From a virus: a stretch of DNA of 64,000 bases. The notes beneath the pieces are model-generated. The model was not told where the DNA came from and did no database searches. It saw only the letters and a list, made by a program, of their open reading frames with translations. This document shows positions 1-8,648 of the stretch, one piece after another. The position numbers and the translations under genes were made by a program. Where the stretch lies: positions 124,001 to 188,000 of the IMG/VR virus record IMGVR_UViG_3300042887_005053, one strand, 5' to 3'. How positions within the stretch are numbered: the stretch's first letter is position 1; every line of letters begins with the position of its first letter.

Positions 1-2
1 GG

Positions 3-671
3 AAAATTACAAATAGAGAAGAAGCTAATCAATACTACAAGCAAATAAATGAAGTAATTGATGAGTATATCAAGGATTGGAAGATTAGACCTACTGAAGT
101 ATATCACTATTTCAAAAGAAATATGAATAGTTTTTTAGAAGAGATAGGGTTATCTGACGTGATTGGTATACATAAAGTAGTTGAAGATGTTTTAACTCAT
201 AAGAGAAACATAGAATTAGATGCCGTTTTGACCTTTGAGAGTTTCAATTCATTGGATAAATTAGAATACGAGAAGGTTTTAGGTGACTTTTTTCAAGTAG
301 GTTTAGGACATATAGACATAGTTGATTCTAATAATAATATTTTTAGGGTGAAAGACTTTGGTGAAAGTAAATTTGTTGCTTGTTATAGTAAATCAGACAT
401 TTTAGACATTACCGAAGAAGTTGTTAATGAACTGATGGAGATTGCAGTTTCAAGAATGGTTTCTATTCCCACAGAAGAAATGTCGGTCAAATTCTTTATT
501 GAAGACATAGTAGATAAGGATAAACTCCGAAATAAATTGATGAGTGAAGTTAAAACTGATATATTCAAACTTCTTGAGTACAGAATAAAGAAAAATGAGT
601 CTATTCCTTTAAGTTCGAAGATTATTAAAAGAGAGGATTTAGGCAATTATCTCGTATTCTACTTCTGTTAG
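3..671 (+). CDS. Unrecognised phage protein, 5' end outside the window
   Basis: The reading frame is open from base 3, so the gene starts upstream of this window. The first in-frame ATG (base 123) lies inside continuous coding sequence that already reads as protein (for example EYIKDWKIRPTEVYHYFKRN just before it), so it is probably internal. About 222 residues are visible. The sequence is charged and looks mainly helical, with no membrane segment, signal peptide or motif I can name. It ends at TAG 133 bases before the fibre gene array and shares its strand. I do not recognise it and assign no function. Confidence is for a real, truncated gene. Confidence 0.7.
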   Translation, partial: KITNREEANQYYKQINEVIDEYIKDWKIRPTEVYHYFKRNMNSFLEEIGLSDVIGIHKVVEDVLTHKRNIELDAVLTFESFNSLDKLEYEKVLGDFFQVGLGHIDIVDSNNNIFRVKDFGESKFVACYSKSDILDITEEVVNELMEIAVSRMVSIPTEEMSVKFFIEDIVDKDKLRNKLMSEVKTDIFKLLEYRIKKNESIPLSSKIIKREDLGNYLVFYFC

Positions 672-771
672 TTGGTTGGTCTTTCCTGTTATTTATTCAA
701 CATCATGATATCTTCTACTATTATTTTTTGTGTTTTAATCTGTTCCTTTTTTTTTTAATCGGAGTTTTAAA

Positions 772-788
772 TTTTAATATATACTTTT
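772..788 (+). promoter_or_regulatory. TTTTAATATATACTTTT motif before fibre array
   Basis: An AT-only TTAATATATA-type motif lies 17 bases before the ATG at 805, in the 133-base gap after the first gene. The same motif precedes many other transcription-unit starts here. It is a candidate phage late promoter or translation signal. The gap also has a run of ten T at about 749-758 but no hairpin. Confidence 0.45.
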
Positions 789-804
789 AAAATTAATAGT
801 ATTT

Positions 805-1836
805 ATGCCATCTATAGGTTTACCGGGTTCTGCAACATATGCTGTGACTTTGACAGGTATTGAGGAAATGCTTTCGGCCTTACCCGATAATAATGCTAAT
901 GAGATTGCAGCTCGTGATGTTCGAGATGTAGTCTATACTTTATATGATGAGATTGTAGGTTTAAGTAATTCTGTGTCGAATTTTGATATTACTTATACTA
1001 ATACAGAACCTTCGTCTGCTGCGGTTGGTGGTATTACTCAAGGTGTTGCTTTTGTAAATCGTACTATACAACAAATGTTTGATGATATGTTTTACCCTTA
1101 TGTTCCACCAGTTACTGTTTTTTCTGTATCTCCTTCGATCATTGAATTTGGTGATAGTGTAACTAGAGTTAGTTCTAACTGGACAATTCAGGCAAAAAAG
1201 AATAATATAGTAACCGCAATTATTACTAGACCTTTTAATGTACCTACTACTGAAACAGTTGTTACTCCTTTAGCAAATACTACAGCTACTGCAATTTTGA
1301 CAAATGGTATTCCACAATTGAATACTACTACGACTTTTCAATTTGATGTTAATGATGGTTCGCAAACTATAAATAAATCTGCTAACATAACTTGGGGTTC
1401 CAAAAAGTACTATGGTACAATTGATTTGTTTACCCTAACAGGGTATGACGGTTTTGTTTTAACACCAAAACTAAATTTAACATTGTATCCACTTATATCT
1501 AACGCAGGTATATCTGCCTCAGTTAATTCTGTTATTACTAATACTTCGATTTTGAATTTAGAATATAACACATTATCTTCTGGGCCAGCTCTTGCAGAGA
1601 CTAACATCCCAACTTTGAACAATACTTTCATGATGTTTGCTTGGCCAACTACTGCACAGAACATAAACTTCTTTGTTGGTGCAGGTTCTCAGTTACCAGA
1701 TACAGCTTTCACAAAAGTAAGATCTAATTGGAGTGGTATGACTAATTCATTTGGATATGACGGTACGAATTACGATGTATGGGTTTCGAATATCTCTTAC
1801 CCTAGCGCAACAAAAATAAGAATTACAGTAGGATAA
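805..1836 (+). CDS. Virion structural protein, fibre/baseplate appendage type
   Basis: A 343-residue protein and the first of ten consecutive fibre-type genes. Residues about 25-50 are helical and acidic (ANEIAARDVRDVVYTLYDEI). Residues about 85-125 hold a module I associate with Bacteroidota phage appendages: a short amphipathic helix (TIQQMFDDMFYPYVPP) followed by a beta-rich Ig-like segment (FSVSPSIIEFGDSVT). The rest is rich in Thr, Asn, Ser and Val with alternating hydrophobics, as in beta-structured fibres. The C-terminus (SYPSATKIRITVG) resembles the ends of the proteins at 1838 and 10281. One base separates it from the next gene, so the two are probably co-transcribed. The role in the tail tip or host recognition is inferred from composition and context. 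I see no enzymatic motif. Confidence 0.75.
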   Translation: MPSIGLPGSATYAVTLTGIEEMLSALPDNNANEIAARDVRDVVYTLYDEIVGLSNSVSNFDITYTNTEPSSAAVGGITQGVAFVNRTIQQMFDDMFYPYVPPVTVFSVSPSIIEFGDSVTRVSSNWTIQAKKNNIVTAIITRPFNVPTTETVVTPLANTTATAILTNGIPQLNTTTTFQFDVNDGSQTINKSANITWGSKKYYGTIDLFTLTGYDGFVLTPKLNLTLYPLISNAGISASVNSVITNTSILNLEYNTLSSGPALAETNIPTLNNTFMMFAWPTTAQNINFFVGAGSQLPDTAFTKVRSNWSGMTNSFGYDGTNYDVWVSNISYPSATKIRITVG

Positions 1837-1837
1837 T

Positions 1838-4768
1838 ATGGCACAAAACATAGGTACATTAGTAGGTTCAGCAATAAGACCAATTTATGATGATTTAGCT
1901 ATTGCTTCGGCATATAGTAATGAATTAAAAGGTGGTCATCATGTTTATGCAACACATGCAGAAATGGAACTAATTATTGAACCAAGAAGAGATTGGGGAA
2001 TGTTGGTTACTGTCTATAATGATAATATTGACTCTTCTAAAAATAAGACTTATGTATTAAAGTATAATTACGATGATCTCAACATCATGAACAACAACAA
2101 CTGGATTCCTTATAGTCCATCTGTTGAACCCTTAAACAAAGAATGGATTGATTCTGTTTCAAGCATAGATAGTATTCCTCCTGTGTCACCTGCTGATGGA
2201 TTAAGAATTTTAATCAGTAACAATCCAACTGGTGTTTTTGCGACTTATGAAAATCAATTAGCTATTTATAATGCTGCTACAACTACTTGGAAGTTTTATG
2301 TCCCAACTAATGGTTGGACTGTTCGTGTAGATAGTATACCAAATTCAATTTTTAAGTTTGACGGATCAAATTGGAAAAGAGAGTTCGTAAACTCAGTCAG
2401 ATATTTACAGGCTACTAGTCCTAATGATTTAGATTATGTAGTCTTATCAGCCTCCGCATCTGCTGGAACAGGTGATTTGGACTGGAAAAATTCAAACATT
2501 GTACCAGTAGATTCCTACAGCTATAGTGTTTATTATATCACTTTTGGAAGTACAAATTCAGGCACAACTACTTTACAGATCGATAATTTGTCAACTACTT
2601 CTGTTAAGAAATTTGAAAATGGAGTATTGGTAGATTTAGCTTCTGGTGATTTAATTCCAGGTATATCTTATCAAGTTCTGTGGAACAGTGTAAGTAATGT
2701 TTTTCAAACTTCACCACCTGCTCAGACGGTCACTACTATTGGACCAGCTCCGGATGGTTCTTATACGGATGGGCTTTATCCTTTTACACCTACGACACCA
2801 ATTGGGACAGCAGTGGATAATTTTAATGAAGTGTTAAAAGCTTTAGTACCACCTTCTGCCCCTGATCTACAGAATTGGGACTTAAATCCTACAACTAGAT
2901 TTACAAATGGTGGTCTTTCATTTGACAATACAACTTCTGGTTATTCTTCAGCTACTCAGTCACCGACTCCAGTTGCTATCAAAGGACAATTTAATCCTTT
3001 ATCTGTCAATAAAGATACACCTAACAACCCAAGTAACTTTCAAAGAATGGGAATTACTTCCAGAGTTACTCAACCAAGAACAACAGCTTTCTATTCAGCC
3101 GACATTACGGGTGAATTCAATTCAGTTGTCACGTCTACAAATCCAACTAGTATCACAACACCAACAGTTGCATATGCAGTAAAAAGTTTTGGTAACGGTA
3201 TGACTGGAACGATGTCTTTTTTAGTGAACGGTGTGACTGTATCTTCTGTTGACTTAACCAATTCTGGTGCGATAGATACTACAGTATTTAACTCAGTTTC
3301 TGGAGGAACATCTGGGTTTGTTCTTAGTGCTGCTACTTCTTCGAAATTTCCAGGAGGTGCTGCATTTGAGACATTTATGAATAGAACTGGTAGTTATAGA
3401 CTAAAAAGAGAGAGTAATTATATAGTAGAAGGGTATAATTATTTAGTAGTTAGACACGACATTACGCCATCCTCTTCGATAGTACTTGCTAGAAAGGAGT
3501 TTGTTGCAGATTCTTCAACTGCTGAGATTGCTGCAACTGTAGTGACACCGAGACTGACTAGTACTGTCGGTAACACTAAGAAATTTTTATCTGGAATTGA
3601 ATATTATAATACGAACTTTAGTTGGAAGTATGAATCAACACTTTCTAATGTTTTTTCTAATACTTACAACACTGACACGGATGCTTTGATATTCGAAGAT
3701 GTATCGGATAGCACAGTGAATAACCTAACAGGATATCTAACCACATCGAGTGGATTGGGTATTTCTTCACCAACGATTACAAATAATTCTTTAGACACTA
3801 GTTTTCTTGTTACGCCTAATTCAACTTTACCAATTAGTATGACCTTTTCTTTACTCGCTTCTAAGAGAAGAATTAATGAGTCTCTTAAATTCAGAGTAAA
3901 AGTTAAAAAAACAGTACAAGGAACATTTATAGGTGCAACAGTTTCAAGTGATGGATTGATAAGTAAAGATAATTGGTTTGTAGACACTTATCCCAACAGC
4001 TCTACTGCTACTAATGAGCCTTTTCAAGATGAGAATTATAGACTTCAAAATGGTTCTTCGAAATACGGAGCTACTTTTGATATACATAATGTGACTAGTG
4101 GTAATCCATTTCCTGCTTCTGCTTGGAACTCGACATTAAGTCTGTTTAATGGATCTAATCAGACTAATGGTTTGATTGTGATAAACGATTCTTTGATGTA
4201 TCCAAGAAATAATTCTAATTGGGATTTCTCCTTACCAGGGAATTCAACAACAAATCTTAATTTTGGTATTTCCGATAGAAACTATCAGAACTGTGATTCA
4301 GTATCTTCTGGATTTCCAGCGGTAAGTGGTAATTCAAATTATAGAACTTTCACTAGGTGGACATACTGGGGCACTGGTTCTAAAAAAACATTTGTTATGA
4401 ATGTTACTTTCGAAGGGGTAACTTGGGTGAATTCAAATGTTCCTTTAACAGGTAACCAGTGCTGGTTCGAAGTTAAACTTCCTTTTAAAACAGGATCAAC
4501 AATACCGGGAGGAACGTCTATTGAATCATCTGGTTCAACTACTGGTTGGATGGATGCGACAAAAGCATTCAATCCAACTCTATTCGGAGATGGTGCTGGG
4601 TGTTTTGATGCCTCGGGTTCGGCAGCAAATGCTCCTAATACATCTGGAGTAAACTGGGCTATTAACTTTGGTTCTAGAGGTACAATAACATCAGGTGGTT
4701 ATCTGTTGTGGAGAATCACTATGGGGCCAAATAATTCTGGAAGAATTAATCAAGTTAATATAACTTAA
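1838..4768 (+). CDS. Large tail fibre / adhesin protein
   Basis: A 976-residue, Ser/Thr/Asn-rich, beta-type protein. Residues about 1-95 form an N-terminal domain related to that of the protein at 7951: both have a short R-x-x-GM-x-V segment, then an N-x-x-Y-L-type stretch, then NW. This is probably a shared virion attachment module. Residues about 320-360 (AVDNFNEVLKALVPPSAPDL) begin a module of roughly 300 residues or more that recurs in the protein at 10281 (AIDKLISIIDLLAPAKSPRL). Both copies also contain a K-x-(F/W)-(L/V)-SG-type segment. The C-terminal part is aromatic and Gly-rich and may be the receptor-binding tip. It follows the previous gene by one base and has no TATATA motif of its own, consistent with co-transcription. 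No catalytic motif was seen. Confidence 0.78.
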   Translation: MAQNIGTLVGSAIRPIYDDLAIASAYSNELKGGHHVYATHAEMELIIEPRRDWGMLVTVYNDNIDSSKNKTYVLKYNYDDLNIMNNNNWIPYSPSVEPLNKEWIDSVSSIDSIPPVSPADGLRILISNNPTGVFATYENQLAIYNAATTTWKFYVPTNGWTVRVDSIPNSIFKFDGSNWKREFVNSVRYLQATSPNDLDYVVLSASASAGTGDLDWKNSNIVPVDSYSYSVYYITFGSTNSGTTTLQIDNLSTTSVKKFENGVLVDLASGDLIPGISYQVLWNSVSNVFQTSPPAQTVTTIGPAPDGSYTDGLYPFTPTTPIGTAVDNFNEVLKALVPPSAPDLQNWDLNPTTRFTNGGLSFDNTTSGYSSATQSPTPVAIKGQFNPLSVNKDTPNNPSNFQRMGITSRVTQPRTTAFYSADITGEFNSVVTSTNPTSITTPTVAYAVKSFGNGMTGTMSFLVNGVTVSSVDLTNSGAIDTTVFNSVSGGTSGFVLSAATSSKFPGGAAFETFMNRTGSYRLKRESNYIVEGYNYLVVRHDITPSSSIVLARKEFVADSSTAEIAATVVTPRLTSTVGNTKKFLSGIEYYNTNFSWKYESTLSNVFSNTYNTDTDALIFEDVSDSTVNNLTGYLTTSSGLGISSPTITNNSLDTSFLVTPNSTLPISMTFSLLASKRRINESLKFRVKVKKTVQGTFIGATVSSDGLISKDNWFVDTYPNSSTATNEPFQDENYRLQNGSSKYGATFDIHNVTSGNPFPASAWNSTLSLFNGSNQTNGLIVINDSLMYPRNNSNWDFSLPGNSTTNLNFGISDRNYQNCDSVSSGFPAVSGNSNYRTFTRWTYWGTGSKKTFVMNVTFEGVTWVNSNVPLTGNQCWFEVKLPFKTGSTIPGGTSIESSGSTTGWMDATKAFNPTLFGDGAGCFDASGSAANAPNTSGVNWAINFGSRGTITSGGYLLWRITMGPNNSGRINQVNIT

Positions 4769-4772
4769 TGAA

Positions 4773-4785
4773 GATATATAATAAA
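4773..4785 (+). promoter_or_regulatory. GATATATAATAAA motif
   Basis: A TATATA-type motif in the 34-base gap before the ATG at 4803. It is a variant of the motif that precedes most unit starts in this window. It may be a late promoter, or an AT-rich translation signal given how close it is to the start. Confidence 0.35.
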
Positions 4786-4802
4786 AATATTTAGAAAGTA
4801 AT

Positions 4803-7037
4803 ATGGCAATAAGCCCCTCAACTCAAGGACAAATAGCATTTAAGAATCTTTTAGGTAAGTCACAAACCAATGCACTTTACGGATTGTTGAATGAGGCGAA
4901 TGGTATAGCATTTGATATATTATCGAAAAATGTATGGTTAGATACGATTCCAACATCTTCTGCAACAGCAATTCAACAAGGAGTTACTTTAACTGTGTAC
5001 GCTACACTTGATCCAATTCTTGATTCAAATGGTCGAGCATTTTTTACAAGGTGGCCATCAACCGTTCCAACAGGTACTGATTTGAAGACCGGATTACCTT
5101 TTGAATACAATAAAGGATCTTTATTGGGAATCAATGCAAATGACAGGATCACGAGTGTTATTCCTGATTCGATAAATTTAGACTATTTAGTTAAACCTTA
5201 TAGCTCATTCACATCCGATACGGTGAACACCGAAATCCCAGCTCTAGACATTAGGGACTGGGTTTATCAATATAACTCAGGTATTTTTTATCAAGACAAC
5301 ACCTCTGCTACTTATCCTGCTCCGGTCAGAATTAGAGTTTATCCTTATATAGGTTCAAAACTTACGAATTTATCTACTCAAGAGAACATTAGAATTTCTG
5401 CATTTGGTACTAACAGTTATCAAGCAACTTATAGTACTCCCACAATCGCTACTTATTCAAGTAACTATTTATATTTAGTTGATTTCAAGAATTCTAACAC
5501 TACTGGTGATGTCACATTAAACGTAAATGGCATCGGTACAGTTTCTATTTATCAATATGGGCCAACTGGTTTAGGTAATCTTTTACCAGGTGATATAACT
5601 GGTGCTACTGGTCCAAATGGTGCTACCGCTGGTCCTCTTTATTATCTAACATATAATTCTGGTTATTTTCAGTTCTATAAAAATAATCCAGTTCAATCAA
5701 ATTCAGTTTTTACTCAGCTAACTCCAACTCAGAAACAAGTTGGTTGGGTAGATGTTAATACCAGATTCGATAATGTAAACTTACAAGAAGTTTTCCAAGA
5801 TATTTTATACGGTGATCGACTTGGTAGAATAGAAAGTTTCCAGTTGTACGGGACTCAAGGTGTTGTGAGTAACATTCTCGAAGTGGGGCAACCAACCGGT
5901 TTTGATACTTTCACTTTTTCATGGACGTTATCTCAACCAATTGGTGGTGATTTTTTAACATCTTCTTTCAGAATTTTAGATAAAAATGGTGACGTGGTTA
6001 TTCCGGATTTTAATAACAATGTAGATGGAACTCAGATTTTTGAGGCACAACATGTTAATTTATTGTCAGGTCAGTTTTTGCAAAGCTCGCCGAATGATCA
6101 ATTTTTTGATTTTGAAGCAAAGAGAAGTAATGGAACAACAATACAAAAAAGACTGACATTTGACTACTACTGGGCTGTATACTTTGGCTCAACCAGTAGT
6201 CTTGAGTTAACAAACGATGACATCTTATCATTTAGTAAGATACTAGCAACCAATTCTAACTTAGTAATGGGTGTTAATGGGTCCGGTTATAAATATATTG
6301 CTATACCAGATGATATTGATCAAATATACAGTGTTACAATAGATGGAAATGGCGGTGTAATGGTGGGTACATCAAGTACATTCAGTCATTATGGGGATGT
6401 TAGATCATTCACACATTCTGACTCAAAATTAACTGAGAATAATATTACACTTACATCTTATAATTTTGGACAAATAAGAGTTACAAACTCATATGGAGTA
6501 GGACATGATTATAATCTTTACAGAACAGAGAACTTTATTAACACAGATGTGGTCATCGAGACTTCTGGAGTGATAAATGATTTGAATCCAGTTTTGATGG
6601 GTGGTCAAGGTGAAGTTGGACCGATTGGGCCGCAGGGTCCAACAGGACCATTGGGAGGTCCAGTTGGTCCAACGGGTGCGACTGGTGTTCAAGGAGCTAC
6701 TGGTCCGATTGGAAATGTGACTGATATAGGTGTTAAATTTGTTGAAGTGACTGATTTGTATACATTTTCAAGTATTGATATTAACTACATAGTATCGATG
6801 AGTCACTCAGCAAGTGCTTCAGTTGTGATTCCTTTATATTCTACTAGTCCTATAGCTACGGCATCACAAATTATGATTGTGAATTGGAGTGGAGCAACTC
6901 TATCGGTATCACCAGAGAGTGGTGTAATTTTATTAAGTGCAGACTCATCAAGAAGAATTAGAACACAATATTCAGTAGGTACAATTGTACACATGTCTCA
7001 GGATGTTTGGTTACTTACAGGAGATTTAACTAGTTAG
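4803..7037 (+). CDS. Tail fibre protein with collagen-like segment
   Basis: A 744-residue fibre protein. Its N-terminal ~85 residues are related to those of the protein at 12157: MA-x-x-x-ST, then I-x-FK, KS-x-T, and later WL followed by IP and GV. I take this as a shared attachment domain. Residues about 602-636 are a collagen-like Gly-X-Y run of eleven triplets with one extra Gly breaking the phase, and a smaller GATGPNGA patch lies near residue 265. After the collagen segment comes a compact ~100-residue C-terminal domain ending WLLTGDLTS. Such domains are common at the ends of phage fibres. Collagen-like runs in phage fibres are known to form trimeric coils, so the collagen part probably forms a trimeric stalk carrying the C-terminal head. 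Confidence 0.8.
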   Translation: MAISPSTQGQIAFKNLLGKSQTNALYGLLNEANGIAFDILSKNVWLDTIPTSSATAIQQGVTLTVYATLDPILDSNGRAFFTRWPSTVPTGTDLKTGLPFEYNKGSLLGINANDRITSVIPDSINLDYLVKPYSSFTSDTVNTEIPALDIRDWVYQYNSGIFYQDNTSATYPAPVRIRVYPYIGSKLTNLSTQENIRISAFGTNSYQATYSTPTIATYSSNYLYLVDFKNSNTTGDVTLNVNGIGTVSIYQYGPTGLGNLLPGDITGATGPNGATAGPLYYLTYNSGYFQFYKNNPVQSNSVFTQLTPTQKQVGWVDVNTRFDNVNLQEVFQDILYGDRLGRIESFQLYGTQGVVSNILEVGQPTGFDTFTFSWTLSQPIGGDFLTSSFRILDKNGDVVIPDFNNNVDGTQIFEAQHVNLLSGQFLQSSPNDQFFDFEAKRSNGTTIQKRLTFDYYWAVYFGSTSSLELTNDDILSFSKILATNSNLVMGVNGSGYKYIAIPDDIDQIYSVTIDGNGGVMVGTSSTFSHYGDVRSFTHSDSKLTENNITLTSYNFGQIRVTNSYGVGHDYNLYRTENFINTDVVIETSGVINDLNPVLMGGQGEVGPIGPQGPTGPLGGPVGPTGATGVQGATGPIGNVTDIGVKFVEVTDLYTFSSIDINYIVSMSHSASASVVIPLYSTSPIATASQIMIVNWSGATLSVSPESGVILLSADSSRRIRTQYSVGTIVHMSQDVWLLTGDLTS
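6606..6715 (+). repeat. Collagen-like Gly-X-Y coding repeat
   Basis: Eleven GXY triplets (GEV, GPI, GPQ, GPT, GPL, then one extra G, then GPV, GPT, GAT, GVQ, GAT, GPI), rich in Pro and Thr. The extra Gly shifts the triplet register once, a typical interruption or hinge in phage collagen-like stalks. Locally higher GC reflects the Gly and Pro codons. Confidence 0.85.
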
Positions 7038-7041
7038 AAAT

Positions 7042-7917
7042 ATGATAACATTTTTAAATACATCTATCTCGTCTTCAACATTTGACATAGATGCTCTTGA
7101 ATTCATAAAAGTTGCAGGAGTAACCAATTCATTTCATAAAAGAGCGTTAAATGATTTGTGTGTAGAATTAAAATCAAATGGATTTTGGGATGCTAGTTAT
7201 AGAATTTTCCCGATGATTTATGCCGGAACTACATCTAGTATATTATTAGAATTAAAGACTAGAACTTCTCTGATTGAGGATACTGGATATGGTAGTACAA
7301 GTGCTACATTCTCAAACACGGGTATTTATTTTAATAGTGGTGTAAACTATTATGATAGTCAAACTTGGACACCTGACTCGTCAGTAAAACCAGGTTATAT
7401 TTCAGTCTGGAGTACAACTAATTTATCAACATCTGGTTTAACTTCGTCTGGATTTGGTTATATAAACTCTCAACAAAATGGTCCTTATATTTTACTCGGC
7501 ACGAATTCAGTAAGTGCATCTCTTTGGAATGACTCAACTTATATACCAAATTATGGTGCTCATACATTTTCGTCTGTAGATTCTGAAGGATTTTTCATAT
7601 ATAGTAATCAGGACAACAATAACGACAATACTGCTTCCAATAATAATAAATATATATTTTATTTGAGTAAAAATGGCCAAATATTGGGAACACAATCAAG
7701 TAGAAGTAATATTAGTAGTGGAGGCACGAATTTTAATCTTGGATCAATTATCAATTTAAGTTTATTACCTAATCTATATACAAATGTTGCTAATTCACAA
7801 ATATCTTGGTTTTCTTACGGAGGTGGTTCTAAAGAATTTGGTGGTCAGATAAATATTGAAAATCAGGAAAAGTTTTATGAAATAGTTTCTAAATTTCAAA
7901 AAGCTTTAGGAAGATAG
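7042..7917 (+). CDS. Structural protein, lectin-like fibre candidate
   Basis: A 291-residue protein. Residues about 17-60 (ALEFIKVAGVTNSFHKRAL, then CVELKSNGFWD) match a module I know from many phage and prophage appendage proteins: an AGI-T-type segment, a helix, L-K-x-x-G-x-W, then a hydrophobic P-x-(I/V)-G/A-T segment. The remainder is rich in Ser, Gly and aromatic residues, with alternating beta strands suggestive of a jelly-roll (concanavalin A-like) fold. Residues about 190-205 are a low-complexity Asn/Asp patch. It starts five bases after the previous stop with no TATATA motif, so it is likely read from the same transcript. A sugar-binding role is inference. Confidence 0.7.
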   Translation: MITFLNTSISSSTFDIDALEFIKVAGVTNSFHKRALNDLCVELKSNGFWDASYRIFPMIYAGTTSSILLELKTRTSLIEDTGYGSTSATFSNTGIYFNSGVNYYDSQTWTPDSSVKPGYISVWSTTNLSTSGLTSSGFGYINSQQNGPYILLGTNSVSASLWNDSTYIPNYGAHTFSSVDSEGFFIYSNQDNNNDNTASNNNKYIFYLSKNGQILGTQSSRSNISSGGTNFNLGSIINLSLLPNLYTNVANSQISWFSYGGGSKEFGGQINIENQEKFYEIVSKFQKALGR

Positions 7918-7933
7918 GTTAAAGAAGTTTAAA

Positions 7934-7947
7934 ATTTTATATATAGT
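7934..7947 (+). promoter_or_regulatory. ATTTTATATATAGT motif
   Basis: A copy of the recurrent TATATA motif ending only three bases before the ATG at 7951. A promoter this close would give a nearly leaderless transcript for this gene, so a translation role is also possible. Confidence 0.4.
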
Positions 7948-7950
7948 GTT

Positions 7951-8646
7951 ATGGGATTTAAAGTTAGCGGTACGGTTGAACCAGTAAGTTTAGTGGATAA
8001 CTATCCAGTTATAGATCCAATGTTTGGTATTGATGGGTTGAGATGTGTCTCTTCAACATCTGAGATGTATAACCTTCCTTTGGAAAGAAGAAGAGGTGGT
8101 ATGATCGTAGGTGTTCAAGATAATATTAACACAACTACGGTTTATTATAAACTAAAACCCGGTGTAACTTGGGAGATCGGTAGTGCCAGTAACTGGGATT
8201 TGTTATTTGATTTTGGTACATCCAGTGCTTTTTATGTAAAAAAGTTCATTGCAAATGAAACACTTACTGTTCCAGCAAATTATCAGTATTTAGTTTATGG
8301 TGACTTAACTATAGCTACTGGTGGTAATTTTCAGAATGGTGGTAACGCGATAATTATTAATGGTAATTTGAATTTAGTTGGAACTGGTACTTGGTCAAAC
8401 ATTGGTTCGGGTACTCTAGAGTTAGTATCACTAGACCAAACAGCTAAATATTCCGCTACTTTTACTATACCTAAAGATCAAGGGTTTTTTACTGTTAGTC
8501 ACTTATTAAATAGTGACGACATAATTTATTCAATTAGAGATGGTAACAATATAATTTATCCAAATGTTGAAATATTAGACTCTAACAATATAGTGATAAG
8601 AACAATAGGTACTGTTAGTAATGGTAGAATTAATATAATTAAGTAA
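7951..8646 (+). CDS. Structural protein with attachment-type N-terminus
   Basis: A 231-residue protein whose first ~95 residues resemble the N-terminal domain of the 976-residue fibre at 1838 (ERRRGGMIVGVQDN, then YYKLKPGVTWEIGSASNWDL). Residues about 105-150 contain a short beta-solenoid-like stretch with regularly spaced G-N/G-T turns (LTIATGGNFQNGGNAIIING). The C-terminal ~50 residues form a small beta domain with SIRDGNNI and SNGRINI. The short length suggests an adaptor or a short fibre that shares the docking domain of its longer paralogue. It is followed two bases later by the next fibre gene. No enzymatic motif was seen. Confidence 0.7.
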   Translation: MGFKVSGTVEPVSLVDNYPVIDPMFGIDGLRCVSSTSEMYNLPLERRRGGMIVGVQDNINTTTVYYKLKPGVTWEIGSASNWDLLFDFGTSSAFYVKKFIANETLTVPANYQYLVYGDLTIATGGNFQNGGNAIIINGNLNLVGTGTWSNIGSGTLELVSLDQTAKYSATFTIPKDQGFFTVSHLLNSDDIIYSIRDGNNIIYPNVEILDSNNIVIRTIGTVSNGRINIIK

Positions 8647-8648
8647 AG

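Noticed and set aside
2907-3182. 91-residue plus-strand frame inside the 976-residue fibre
   Set aside because: Out-of-frame shadow, rich in Gln and Leu from CAA/TTA codon slippage. No independent start signal.
4803-7037. Bacterial-origin collagen-like surface protein
   Set aside because: Shares its N-terminal docking domain with the neighbouring phage fibre at 12157 and ends in a phage fibre-type tip, so it belongs to the phage.
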